From Symbiodinium natans (taxonomy: Eukaryota > Sar > Dinophyceae > Suessiales > Symbiodiniaceae): a stretch of 64,000 nt of DNA. Position numbers and translations under genes: made by a program. Positions within the stretch are counted from its first letter, which is position 1, and every line of letters starts with the position of its first letter. The notes below the pieces were generated by a model, which saw only the letters and a program-made list of their open reading frames with translations, was not told the origin of the DNA and did no database searches. This document shows, in pieces, positions 1 through 9,900 of this stretch. The stretch is taken from assembly GCA_905221605.1 (NCBI GenBank), contig CAJNDS010002612.1, forward strand, positions 485,741-549,740, in the 5' to 3' direction.

Positions 1-7
1 CGGACCC

Positions 8-1468
8 GTGCCCTGGGCGGTCGGCAACGACGCCGTCCCAGAGCCTGCGGGCCGTGTCCAGGCCGCGGCTGTGCCGATGTGCGTCGTCGCAGCCCTTCCG
101 GTGCGCGTCATGGTTGTCTTTGACTACGCGCGTTGGAAAGAGCAGGACGCAGAGCTGACTGAGATCAGGCGCGTCTTCCAAGCGAGCCTCCCTGGAGTTT
201 CTGTGGCTGTCAGGGGTTGTTGGGGTCCGTTTGAGGATACCGACGGGCTTGCCTCGCATTTCGATTGCGGGGCCGGCAGGCTCGCAGGGACCAAGAAGAT
301 CAAGCGGATCAGGGTCGACTTGCTTACTTCGTGTGCCAAGGTTCTTAGGGAAGCTTCGGGGTTTCGTCCGCAGTTCCTCGTAGGACTTGGGCAAGGCGGG
401 CTGGTCACAGCCGTCCTTAGGTGGCCTTTGGTTGTTGAGCTCACGCTCCAAGCAAGGAACCTGCAGCGCAAGGAAGCTAGGGCTGTAGGAGAGGCTTGGG
501 CAGGCATCAAGGCTATCTGGGCGGTGCGGCCACGCCTTTGGCGCACGCAGCAAGGCCACTTGGAAGTGGCCGAGGCTTGTCCGGAACTCAAGAAGGATTT
601 TCCGGAGCCTCCCCTGCGAGGTTTTGGGATCGTAGGGAAGCAGGCATTGGGGGCGGAAGTTCTGCGGTCCTTGAGGCTGGACGCGGTTCGTTCCATCGAT
701 GATGCCAGCATTAGAGGAATGCTGGACGAACCGTCACGACCCCTCTGGGACCATGAGGGTCTGTGCATCTGCGGCAAGCGGACCTACCTGTTTTCTCGCT
801 GCCCCGCCTGCATCGAGAAAGAGGCAGTCGATACCTCGGTAGAGATAGCCGAGCGGGAGGAGCCCGAACCTCCGCTTGAGGGCGACCTTGAGGCCCATGA
901 GGTGGGCCTAGAGGTCAACTCCGTCCTTGCAACTTTGGATAGGACAGGAGGATTAGTTAGGGTTAGGTCCTCAACCATCCAGCAATGGGCGGTAGGGTTC
1001 AGGACTACGCCCAAAGATGCTCCAGTTCCCACAGCATATGGCATGCTGAGTGGGAAGATATGGAAGAAGAGCCATTCCATGAAGCTCAGCCTCGGCTCCC
1101 AGCACAAGGATCTTTCCAAGTGGGGCGATGTGAAGCCTTACTGGACCACATGGGTGGTTAGAGAAGATGGTGCTGTGGTGGCGGGGCACAATTGCTCGCC
1201 CCTGAATGTGGTTCAGGGCGACATCGTCGTGCATTGGTCGTCAGAAGTGAACTGGCACGGCCACAGACATGTCGTGAATGAGCAGTGTGAAGTGCTCTGG
1301 AGGTCTAAGGGCAAGGAGGTTGCCTTAGACCCCGCCTTCAGCAAGCTGATAGCCCTTGTGGGTAGAGTTACGCAGGTCATTGGCTGGCGGGCAACCGGAG
1401 AAGCTTCGGATCCCCGCAGTTCTACCCGGCAGGCGTCAAGGGTCCTTGCTCGTCCAACGAGGGCGTAG
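8..1468 (+). CDS. N-terminal part of retroelement polyprotein, unknown function
   Basis: Open frame of 486 residues. No family is recognised. It has a Gly-rich turn (GLGQGG, about residue 127) in an alpha/beta-looking region and a Cys cluster near residue 250 (CICG, then CPAC) that could bind zinc. The frame stops at 1466, but the +2 frame is coding from about 1400 and runs without a stop into the integrase frame, with a continuous-looking protein (FYPAGVKGPC onward). The stop is therefore best read as a frameshift near 1400 in one long polyprotein. Copy 2 does not cover this part, so the frameshift cannot be confirmed within the window. The true start probably lies upstream of position 1. 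Confidence 0.5.
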   Translation: MPWAVGNDAVPEPAGRVQAAAVPMCVVAALPVRVMVVFDYARWKEQDAELTEIRRVFQASLPGVSVAVRGCWGPFEDTDGLASHFDCGAGRLAGTKKIKRIRVDLLTSCAKVLREASGFRPQFLVGLGQGGLVTAVLRWPLVVELTLQARNLQRKEARAVGEAWAGIKAIWAVRPRLWRTQQGHLEVAEACPELKKDFPEPPLRGFGIVGKQALGAEVLRSLRLDAVRSIDDASIRGMLDEPSRPLWDHEGLCICGKRTYLFSRCPACIEKEAVDTSVEIAEREEPEPPLEGDLEAHEVGLEVNSVLATLDRTGGLVRVRSSTIQQWAVGFRTTPKDAPVPTAYGMLSGKIWKKSHSMKLSLGSQHKDLSKWGDVKPYWTTWVVREDGAVVAGHNCSPLNVVQGDIVVHWSSEVNWHGHRHVVNEQCEVLWRSKGKEVALDPAFSKLIALVGRVTQVIGWRATGEASDPRSSTRQASRVLARPTRA

Positions 1469-1539
1469 AAGGGCATTGGACCGCGGGCGCTATTAGTCGC
1501 GGAAAGAATGCCAATGAGTGCAAGCTGAAGGGTAGAGTT

Positions 1540-3699
1540 TTGGCGTTTATGGGTGAAGAGCACAAGGGCCCTGCAGTGGTTCTAGAGCTCGTTAGCCATA
1601 GCCCCATCCTGTGCATTTGGGACCATTCCTCAACCAAGGTCAAGGTCGAGTTTAAGGGCGGTGTTCCGTCTTTGAGCCTGATCGCGGAGGAGGACGAAAA
1701 TCGTCGTGAGCAGCTTGCGGTCGAGGCAAGGGACGCGGCGAACATTTCGGAGTTCCGGGTCACGGGATCCCTTCGTACGGCGTGGTACGAGGGCCAGCGG
1801 CGCGATCCCTCATTGGCGGGCTCGATTCGCAAGCCAGAGCCGCCGATGGTGATATCCGGAGACGGGTTGCTTGAGCGCGAGGTGACCCTCAGGACGGGTC
1901 AAACCGTCGTTGTCACAGTGGTTCCCAACGGGGCTGCGGGCGCGAATGGAGTGACCTGGCGCCGCGCTTGCTACAATTCAGTCCACTGCGGAGTCCTTGG
2001 GGCCCATAGGTCTGCTGAGGTTACCATCAAGCTGCTAGAGAGGGCAGTCTGGTGGCCCGACTTAGAGAAAGATGTGCGGACCTGGGTCGCCAAATGTCTC
2101 GCTTGCATTAAGGGCCGCTCTCGACCGACGAAGGTCGAGGCTCGTGCGGTCAAATGTGGCGCCGAGACATGCTGGCAGGAAGTCAGCGTGGACTGTGAAG
2201 GCCCGAACCGAGAGGACAGGGAAGGGCATAGGTACTCGCTTACGTACTTCGATTGCCTCAGTCATGCTGTCCTCCTCGAGCCGATGAGGTCTCTGACTCA
2301 TGCTGAAGTCAGGAGGGCGTTCGTGCGCTGTGTGCTTCGCAGCAGGACGATCCCGAGCCTCATCAGGTCGGATAGAGGGCCAGAGTTCAAGAATGCGCTC
2401 ATGGCAGAACTCAGCGCTATGCTTGGGACCGAGTGGCGGTTCAGCGCGCCCTTGAGGCCTTGTGAGTTGGGCGCAAACGAGCGAGTCCACCAAGAAGTTC
2501 AAAAGGTGCTGGGGGCGGTCGTCAGGCAAGTCGGCGCCTCCCTTTCCGAAGCTTGGTCGGATTGGCTCGTGGTGGCGGAGTACGTCATAGATAACACTCC
2601 GGGACCCCACGGGTATACCCCGAGGGACCTAGAGCGGAGCTGGTCGCTCGCTCTACCACTTGAAAAGGACGTCCTGCGAGACGCCTTGCAGTTTGAACCC
2701 ATCTCTGATTGGGCTCGGAGCCAGTTTAAGCAGTTCTCGGAACTAGCTGCTGCGGTCCGAGAGCACTGGACGCGGTCTTCAGAAGCGCGGGCGAAACTTG
2801 CAAATCGCCATAGGCGCACTGTGGACCTTAAGCCAGGCGACCGAGTGGTCTGGAACGCTCCGAGGGCCCGTTCAGAGGGGGCGGGGCGTGTGCCTTGGAA
2901 ACCGGGTCTGACCGGCCCCTGGCGCGTGTTGGAAGTCAAGGGCCACAGGCTCACCTTGGAGCCCGTGTCGATGGAGTCGGGGGGTACTTCTTCCGCCCGG
3001 CGCGGCCCGATGGAGGCGCACGCAGAAGACTGCATTCTTGTTCCTGCGGATGCAGATGGCGCGGAATCCCGCGAGCCGGTCGTCTTTGAGGACGATGGAA
3101 CCGGCGGGGACGGCTCGTCTCGCCCCAGCTTAGGGCAACAGGTTCAAGGCGACGCCAAGCAAGTGGAGTTCACGCTGACCAGGCGCGGGAGGGACTTCGT
3201 CCTCCGCCTTGGTGACCGCATTGCCTATCGGGGTGTAGGTGGAGGCCCGAAGGTGTGCAGGTTAGGGCGGGTCACGCAGGTAGATGCTGCCCGTGCGCAG
3301 GTCGGCGTGCACCGCTATCTCCCCGACGCCAGCGGGGTTCGCGTCAAATGGCGGCTTGCATACATCGCCGAGGACGGTGCGCTCACGCTTTCAGAGGGGA
3401 CTCGTCCGGCCCACGAAGCGGTTTCCGTCAGGGAGATCATTTCCAAGATCGACCTGAACCGCGACGGCGTGCTTGCTGCAGCCTCGGCCAGAAAGTTGGA
3501 CAAGGGAGCGTACTCGTTGCAGGACAGGACGCTCGAGAGAGCGTCTCGCACTGGCACGGGTGTGCTCTCGATCCGAGAGGCCCTCGCGGACCTCTTGGTC
3601 GCGGAACCCCGCGTGTTGCAGCCTAGGCTTCCCCAGAGTCGGGTGCTGTCGAGAGTTGGTTCCGGCAGTATTTCCTTGGAGGGGTTGCCGATGTCTTAG
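1540..3699 (+). CDS. Integrase region (H2C2 finger, DDE core, SH3-like C-terminus)
   Basis: Integrases join retroelement cDNA to host DNA. An HHCC zinc finger is visible: H149-x6-H156-x29-C186-x2-C189. The catalytic core has D218 (VDCEGP), D278 (SDRGPEF) and E314 (NERVHQ), so the last pair is spaced D-x35-E, the classical integrase spacing. After it, residues 425-480 (LKPGDRVVW through GPWRVLEV) look like the SH3-like integrase C-terminal domain of Ty3-type elements. Residues 545-610 (LGDRIAYRG onward) look like a second SH3/BAH-like fold, perhaps a chromatin-targeting module; that is inference. The listed start is only the first start-type codon in this frame; the frame is open back to about 1400. 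A one-base loss near 3625, seen by comparison with copy 2, cuts the frame off at 3699. Confidence 0.85.
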   Translation: MAFMGEEHKGPAVVLELVSHSPILCIWDHSSTKVKVEFKGGVPSLSLIAEEDENRREQLAVEARDAANISEFRVTGSLRTAWYEGQRRDPSLAGSIRKPEPPMVISGDGLLEREVTLRTGQTVVVTVVPNGAAGANGVTWRRACYNSVHCGVLGAHRSAEVTIKLLERAVWWPDLEKDVRTWVAKCLACIKGRSRPTKVEARAVKCGAETCWQEVSVDCEGPNREDREGHRYSLTYFDCLSHAVLLEPMRSLTHAEVRRAFVRCVLRSRTIPSLIRSDRGPEFKNALMAELSAMLGTEWRFSAPLRPCELGANERVHQEVQKVLGAVVRQVGASLSEAWSDWLVVAEYVIDNTPGPHGYTPRDLERSWSLALPLEKDVLRDALQFEPISDWARSQFKQFSELAAAVREHWTRSSEARAKLANRHRRTVDLKPGDRVVWNAPRARSEGAGRVPWKPGLTGPWRVLEVKGHRLTLEPVSMESGGTSSARRGPMEAHAEDCILVPADADGAESREPVVFEDDGTGGDGSSRPSLGQQVQGDAKQVEFTLTRRGRDFVLRLGDRIAYRGVGGGPKVCRLGRVTQVDAARAQVGVHRYLPDASGVRVKWRLAYIAEDGALTLSEGTRPAHEAVSVREIISKIDLNRDGVLAAASARKLDKGAYSLQDRTLERASRTGTGVLSIREALADLLVAEPRVLQPRLPQSRVLSRVGSGSISLEGLPMS

Positions 3700-3770
3700 A
3701 GGTTGCTTGGGGTGACGCGGTCGTCTCCGACGCGGCTAGGAGGCACGGGTACAGGGTTGTTCCCGCTTTT

Positions 3771-6722
3771 GTGCAAGGCAAGCAGGCCTACGGGATCACC
3801 TGGAACCTGGCCGCAGAAGAGCACTTAGAGGCAATTAGCGGCGCTGTTTTGCGCACAGAGCCGAAGGTGCTCGTGATTGGGCTTGAGGGCAAGAATGTGC
3901 CCCGGGCTTTCCTCCAGCTAGTCGTCCGGTGTGCGCAGGAACGCACGCGCGCGGGCGCCCACGTCGCGCTGCATTTGCAGGCACAAAAAGGCGAGTGGGA
4001 ACCCTGGCGGCTAGAGGAGTGGGGCGCCTTGTTTGGGACGCTCGCAGAGCCACGCTGGCCTTGGGCTTTCGTGCGGGCTGACATATGCCAGTTCGCGCGG
4101 GCCAGTGGCCGCGGCAACCTCGTTGAGAGCGGGGCCCTGTGGCTCGCCGATTTCAGCTTAGAATCGGTAGGTTTGAGGTGTAGTAGGCCGGATGCGTTAG
4201 GCGCAGTGCAGCACAAGCACGTTGAGCGCGCGCAAGCCGACTACAACCTCATAGGGGCGGCTTTCTGCGCATCGCTCCAGGACCTTGGTCTGAGGGGCGC
4301 AGAAGAGCTGTGCACCGCTGCAGTTGAAAGCTTTCCAGCCACTGCGGGTGCAGATAGCGCCGCGGCTGCGCCACAGCCCTCTCCAGTCGTTCCCCTCCCG
4401 GACGTGCGCTCGGGCGAGGACCTCACGCCAGCAGAGCGTGCGGAGCTGGATAAGGAGGTGGATAAGTACGCCGCTGAGAAGGAAGCGTTTTGGCGGACCA
4501 AGGCGGACGCCAAGGACTGGGATTCCGTCCGGGCTGACCTTGAGGTCTATGCTCTTGCGGGCGAGAAGGTCGCGGAGGATCCTAGGCGCACCGAGGCCTA
4601 TAGAGACCTCGTATGGTCGGGTTTGAAGATCGAGCCTGGACCAACCAGACCAGGGCTGACCGATGCTGACATCGCAGCCGTCAGGGAGGTCATACGGCGA
4701 AAGGCCGCTGGGTTCTGGGTGGAGGACACCACCAGGACCACGGTCAGGAAGTTCGCCCATGACTGCATCCCCACCGGGCCGCCGGTCTCGTCCCAGCCTC
4801 ACAGTCTGAGGGGCGAGTCCGCGCAATGGGTCGACGACAAGCTTGAAGAAGAATGCAAGCGGGGTCAGTTGATCCGCGGCAGCTCGGCTTGGGGATCTGC
4901 GCCGTTTCCGACCAAGGAAATGCCCAGCTACAAGCGGCATAGGAAGCGACGCTTGGTGGTTGACTACCGCCGTGTGAATGCCCGAATTAAGCGCTCCACG
5001 TACTATTGTCGGCGGGGTAGCGATGTGCTCGCCGCCGCAGTAGGTTCGGTTTGGTATACCTTCGTGGATGCGGTTAGTGGGTTTAATCAGATTAGGAACA
5101 CCAAGCGTGCTCGCGAGGTGTTGGCCATTGTGGCAAGATCAGGGAAATATCTCCCTGTCGGCCTCACCTTTGGCCCGATTAACGGCCCAGATGATTTCAA
5201 CTTTGTGGTTGATAGGGCCTATGCCCCCGGCAGAGGTAGGCGCCTTAAGTATACTAAGGAGTGGATAGCCTACGTGGATGATCTTACTGTTAGGACGGGT
5301 AGGGTCATTGATGGGCAGTTTTTCACTGATGCCCAAGCCGAGGGGGCGGTGCGCGAAGCGTGCGCCAAGGGGGCAGTCGCGGCTCCGCAGAGCGCGTCGT
5401 CTGCTCTTGAAGCCTTAGGCGTTCGCGGTGCGCACAACTCCAAGCGCGCGAACCATGACGCGGCGCGCTCAGACCAGAATCACCCCACGCGCGTTCTGAT
5501 GCTCAGGATGTTGGGGCTGTTCGGGTGTTTCTGTGTTCAGGGCGGGTGTTTTTGGGGCGGGCCGTTTCCCAGGTCGCCGGTCTGCGGGCAGAAGGATTTT
5601 TCGTCGTTCGTCGCGTGCAGCTTCGTTCGTTTGTCCCGCAGCCAGTGTCTTGCAAGCAGGCCTAGAGGTTCGGTCCAAGGTCGAAGCAGAAGCCGTAGAA
5701 GCCTTAAAGCCCAGACCTTAAGAAAACTCCCCAAACCCCCGCCGCAGCGGTTCAAGTGTGTTGTAGAGCCTAGGGTAGGTAGTCCCTCCCCGCGTTCGTG
5801 CCTGTGCACTGCGCCCCGCTGCGGGTCGCGACCAGACCGCGCGGGAGCGACCAATCGGTCGCCCGGACCTTCGTGGTCAACCACAAGGCCCCGCTGCGGG
5901 CCGTGCCCTGGCCGCGCGGGAGCGGCTACCTACCACTACTGCACACCGGCCCCTTGCAGCGGGCCGTGTCCTGGCCGCTCAAGGGCGCGTCAGGTTTTCC
6001 TCGCCCATCGGAGGTCCAGCAAAGTCGCGGGCCTCAGTGCCGCGATGGGTGGAGGAGGGTCGAAGGGCAGGGGCAAGAGCAAGAGCCCTGGCCCTAAGGG
6101 CCGGAGGGGCCCGCCCACGATTGACGACGTGCAGCGCAGGCTAGTCCGATGCATGCGGCACGGCGAAGCTGGTTGCAGAGGCCGGTTCGCTCCGGGCGGC
6201 CTCTACCCGGTTGATGAGTTGATCGAGCAACTTGGCATCACCATCAACCAGTACAACCAGGCGGTCGCGCACGACGCCAACCAGCGGAAGCCGAGGTTAG
6301 ATACCTCGCACGCTGGCTTCCTGCGTGCCTTCCAAGGCCACTCGGCCGATTGCGGCCATCCTATGGGGTTCATGATGGAGGGTCTAAGTGAGACCGCCAT
6401 CAACGATCTTATAGACCGGTATGGCCCGGCCATGTGGCACGGCACGGACCTGCATGTCGTGCCAAGCCTGATTCAGAACGGCTTGATCCCCGGCGGCGGG
6501 CCGGGAGGCCGCCTCGGAGTGCACTACGTCCTAGGCCACTGCCCCACGCAGTGGGAGGACGGGAGACGCGGGTTCCGCCGCGGATCGACTTGCATAGTCG
6601 AAGTCCGGCTGGCGGTCCTGCGGGACGCCGGAGTGCCTATCTATTCGGGAGCGGATGGGGTGGCTCTCACTGGCCAGATTAGGGCCACCGGCATCTCCCG
6701 CATCTGGGCACTCCCCAATTAG
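3771..6722 (+). CDS. Reverse transcriptase plus Tpt1/KptA-like RNA 2'-phosphotransferase
   Basis: The 983-residue frame has three parts. Residues 1-180 resemble the degenerate Rossmann-like block that often precedes RT in dinoflagellate retroelements (weak call). Residues 380-520 are a Ty3-like RT palm: VVDYRRVN, motif A FVDAVSGFNQI with D433, and motif C YVDD at 501-504. No RNase H was recognised after it. Residues 785-983 match Tpt1/KptA, which removes the 2'-phosphate left by tRNA splicing using NAD+: R796-H797 (MRHGEAG), LRAFQGHS with R852, W-HGT at H890-T892, RLGVHYVLG with H918, then GFRRGS and GVALTG. The four conserved Arg/His positions of the family appear present. The start follows a frameshift and is not a true start. 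The stop at 6720 comes from a 3-bp TTA insertion absent from copy 2, where translation continues. Confidence 0.82.
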   Translation: MQGKQAYGITWNLAAEEHLEAISGAVLRTEPKVLVIGLEGKNVPRAFLQLVVRCAQERTRAGAHVALHLQAQKGEWEPWRLEEWGALFGTLAEPRWPWAFVRADICQFARASGRGNLVESGALWLADFSLESVGLRCSRPDALGAVQHKHVERAQADYNLIGAAFCASLQDLGLRGAEELCTAAVESFPATAGADSAAAAPQPSPVVPLPDVRSGEDLTPAERAELDKEVDKYAAEKEAFWRTKADAKDWDSVRADLEVYALAGEKVAEDPRRTEAYRDLVWSGLKIEPGPTRPGLTDADIAAVREVIRRKAAGFWVEDTTRTTVRKFAHDCIPTGPPVSSQPHSLRGESAQWVDDKLEEECKRGQLIRGSSAWGSAPFPTKEMPSYKRHRKRRLVVDYRRVNARIKRSTYYCRRGSDVLAAAVGSVWYTFVDAVSGFNQIRNTKRAREVLAIVARSGKYLPVGLTFGPINGPDDFNFVVDRAYAPGRGRRLKYTKEWIAYVDDLTVRTGRVIDGQFFTDAQAEGAVREACAKGAVAAPQSASSALEALGVRGAHNSKRANHDAARSDQNHPTRVLMLRMLGLFGCFCVQGGCFWGGPFPRSPVCGQKDFSSFVACSFVRLSRSQCLASRPRGSVQGRSRSRRSLKAQTLRKLPKPPPQRFKCVVEPRVGSPSPRSCLCTAPRCGSRPDRAGATNRSPGPSWSTTRPRCGPCPGRAGAATYHYCTPAPCSGPCPGRSRARQVFLAHRRSSKVAGLSAAMGGGGSKGRGKSKSPGPKGRRGPPTIDDVQRRLVRCMRHGEAGCRGRFAPGGLYPVDELIEQLGITINQYNQAVAHDANQRKPRLDTSHAGFLRAFQGHSADCGHPMGFMMEGLSETAINDLIDRYGPAMWHGTDLHVVPSLIQNGLIPGGGPGGRLGVHYVLGHCPTQWEDGRRGFRRGSTCIVEVRLAVLRDAGVPIYSGADGVALTGQIRATGISRIWALPN

Positions 6723-6907
6723 GGCTCGCCTGTTTACTCAGTCTTGATTGCTGAGTTAGAAGTGGATCGGTTGATCCAGCATGTCGACCTAAGGAGTTTA
6801 GGCGACGCCAGTGCGGGCCCATACCCGCCGTTGGGGCGAGGACCGAGACTGGGCACGGTCCAAGCGTCCCAAGCTGCTGCGGCCGCGCGGCGAGCTCCTC
6901 GACGGTT

Positions 6908-9900
6908 GTGCTGGCCCCTGCGGGCCGTGTCATGGCCGCGGGGGCCGCCCAACCTGTTACCCCTCCTAAGGCCGCGCCTAAGGCCAAAGGGCGTCCCTCA
7001 GGGACTCCTAGGACTTCGATCGTTCCAGCGAAGCCCAAGGTGTACCCTAGGCGCAACGTCCCTGGCCCCAATGTCCTCGAGGCCGAAGACTCGCTCGAGG
7101 AAGAGGCAGCCCGAGAAGCTGAAGGTGTCGAGGAAGATAGTTCCAGCTCGGATCTTCCCGACACGCGGGCGCCTCCAGCCGCGGTCAAGGTGAAGGAGGA
7201 CGAGGAGCCCGCTGATGGGGCCCATGCCGAGAGCACAGAGGAAGGGTTCCTCGAGCTCGGCCAAACGGTGGTCAGCAGCGCGAAGGAGTACCTCGCGCGG
7301 TCCGAAGCTCTTCTGAGAGCGCAGAAGCTCCAGTCGAAGATACTGGAGGTGGCGGGAACCGCGATGGTGAAGCTAGAGAAGATCACCAAGCGTGAGGAAT
7401 CCCTCAAAACACTGCGCCGAGAGGGAGAGAGTCGGGCGGCCGGGGAAGGCGCCGACGGGGAAGAGGTGTCTGACGATGGTCAGGACGCCCCCGGGGTTGC
7501 GGGGTCGAGCAGTTCCGCCAGGCCTTCAGGAGGCGGGACCGCCCAGTCCGCCCCGGCCCCGGAGGAGCCTCGCCCCAATGCTGACGGCCACTATGGATGC
7601 TCGGCTCCTGGATGCGGGCTGGCCTTTGAGTCGCTGGTGCAGTACCACTTGCATCAGGCGGCCTGCCATGGCGCCTCTCTTCCGCCCAACCTGGGGATCA
7701 GCCCCTCCGCACCTCTTGACCCTTTTCGTCAAGACTGGCGGGGACGGTTGTTCCGCCGAAGAAAGGACGGTGAGTATGGGGAGGTGCCCATGCTCCGAGT
7801 GATTCGGTACCACAAAGCTAACGGGTACGATCACTCGAAGGTCCCGCTCCTGAAAAGAGGGGACCGAATCCAGCTTGAAGACGGGTCGCACCACATTTAT
7901 GGTGGTAGTCATCCGCCGGGGTGGCTTCGCGACGACCCCGAGCTGGATCCCGCTCCAGAGAGCAGCAGTGGAGGGTCCACGCCCAAGAGCGAGCCCAGAG
8001 AGGAGGCCGAGCCGAGACCTCCACGGGAAGCCGCTCCGCGCGGGCGGGCCCTCGAGCCGCCGAAGAGCGACGTTCAGCAACGCCTTGCAGAGCGCCGTTC
8101 CAAGCGGGATTATTCGCCAGACCTGGTGACGCCTCTTGACTATCTCCATGCCCAGGAGATCGATTCCTTCTTCGCGGGCGACCCAGCCGCGGACAGCCTT
8201 GACGTCATTCTGATGCGCGCCGAGGTTCGCACTGAGTCCCACCTCAAAGTTGGCCGGGAGGAGGAAGAGCCCCTGGTCAAGGAGGAACAGGAGGAGGAAG
8301 CTGAGGTTGTCAAAGACGAGGAGGTCTCGGTTGAGATGGAGGAGGGCACCGCGGATGAGGCGGACGATGTCGCCCTCCCAGCCAACCGAGCCTACGTCGA
8401 AGGCCGCTTTTACCCCTACGGCAGCTGGCGGTGCTTCTTCTGCGAAGCCATTAACCCGGTCACCGAGGACCAGTGCCTCACCACGCACGCGGGCGGCCCG
8501 AACGCGGGCGCCCCGTGCGACGGCCGATGGATCAATGGGATCGACATCGGGTGGTGGGAGGTAGATCCTCAAACCGCGCCGGAGCAATGGCGGCGGAGGT
8601 TTTCTGCCGAAGAGCTTGAAGAACAGCAAGCGCGGGCAGATGCCGCGAGGCTTCTCAGCGATGAGGAGCTCGCTGAAGCCCTCCAGGCGGCCGAGGAGGC
8701 GCGGGCGGCCGAGCGCGCCAAGAAGCGGGAGCGGCGCCAGGCGGAGAAGGCAGAGCGCGATGATCACATCAGCGAGGCGCTCCGCATAGCAGGGTGGCAG
8801 TGCCCTAACTGCTATGAATGGAACCTTTCATTCAGGCAGCTGTGCTTTCGGTGCAGCACGCCTCTCCGCTTGGCAGAGGTCGTTTCCCGCGGGATCCCTG
8901 ATCCGCGGCGCGGCGAAGAGAGGGACTCGGGCTCCGAAAGCAGCCAGGACGAGCTGGAGTACGAGATCCTTCTGGCCAATCGCGCGATGGATCAAGAAAC
9001 CATCCAACCTCTTCTTAGAAATAAACACAAGAAGAGGGGCGGCAAGAGACGTCGCGAAGAAGCGACGTACGGCAAGGGCCGCGACCCTTGGAGTGCTTGG
9101 GCAGACGCCCGTGGCAAGGGCCAGGGCAAGCCGAAGGGCAGAGGCAAGTCCGATGCCAAGGGCAAGCCCAAGGGGAGGGGCAAGTACGCCTGGGGCGCTT
9201 TCGCCGCGGGCATTGTTGCCGCGCTCCAACCCCGCCCAAGCACAAGCTGGGTCCCAGCCTTCCCGTGCGGGTCGGCCCGGTCGCCGCCAAGTGTTCCGCT
9301 TCCGCCGCGGACCCCCTTTTTCTTGGGTCGCGGGCTCCTCAATCGGTTGATGCACGCCCTCAACGGGAACATCAACGGCTGGTGGGGCCTGGCGGCTGCA
9401 GCGTCGGCGCCGATTGCCTTGCAGTTGCACCGCGGGGTTGTGCATGTTGTCGAGGACTCCATGCACGCGGTTGCAACGGTTTCGGCCGACGTAGTCGAGG
9501 AAATCGGTCATGGGGCCAGGCGGACCGTGTGGGTCGCCGGAACAGCCATCACTCTGGTAGTAGTGATTTTGTGCGGCGCTGTTCTGTGGTACGTGAGTCG
9601 TGCCGTTGCCAATCGCATTGCGCATATGCGACATGGCAACACCGCGGCCCCTGAGGCGCGGCTGTCTCAGCTCCTTGGCTCCGAAGCGACGTTTGAGGTC
9701 GCGAGCTCCAAGAAAGGGGTGACCCATAAGGTTTGGGTGCACCTCAAGGAGGAGACAGCTGCCTGTGGCTGTCGTGCTTACCTGGCAGAAGGACGCTGCG
9801 GGCATTGCGATGCCGCAATGGACACCGCTCGTTCCCTAGGGTTTTTGCACGCGGCCCAGCGAGGCGCGGGTCCTGCGCTCACAGACTCCATTCGGAGTAC

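Noticed and set aside
124-777. Minus-strand open frames inside the Ty3-like element (also 7526-8767, 8828-9805, 52159-53325 and 53386-54363).
   Set aside because: They are antisense shadows of GC-rich coding sequence; the plus frames carry the motifs in both copies.
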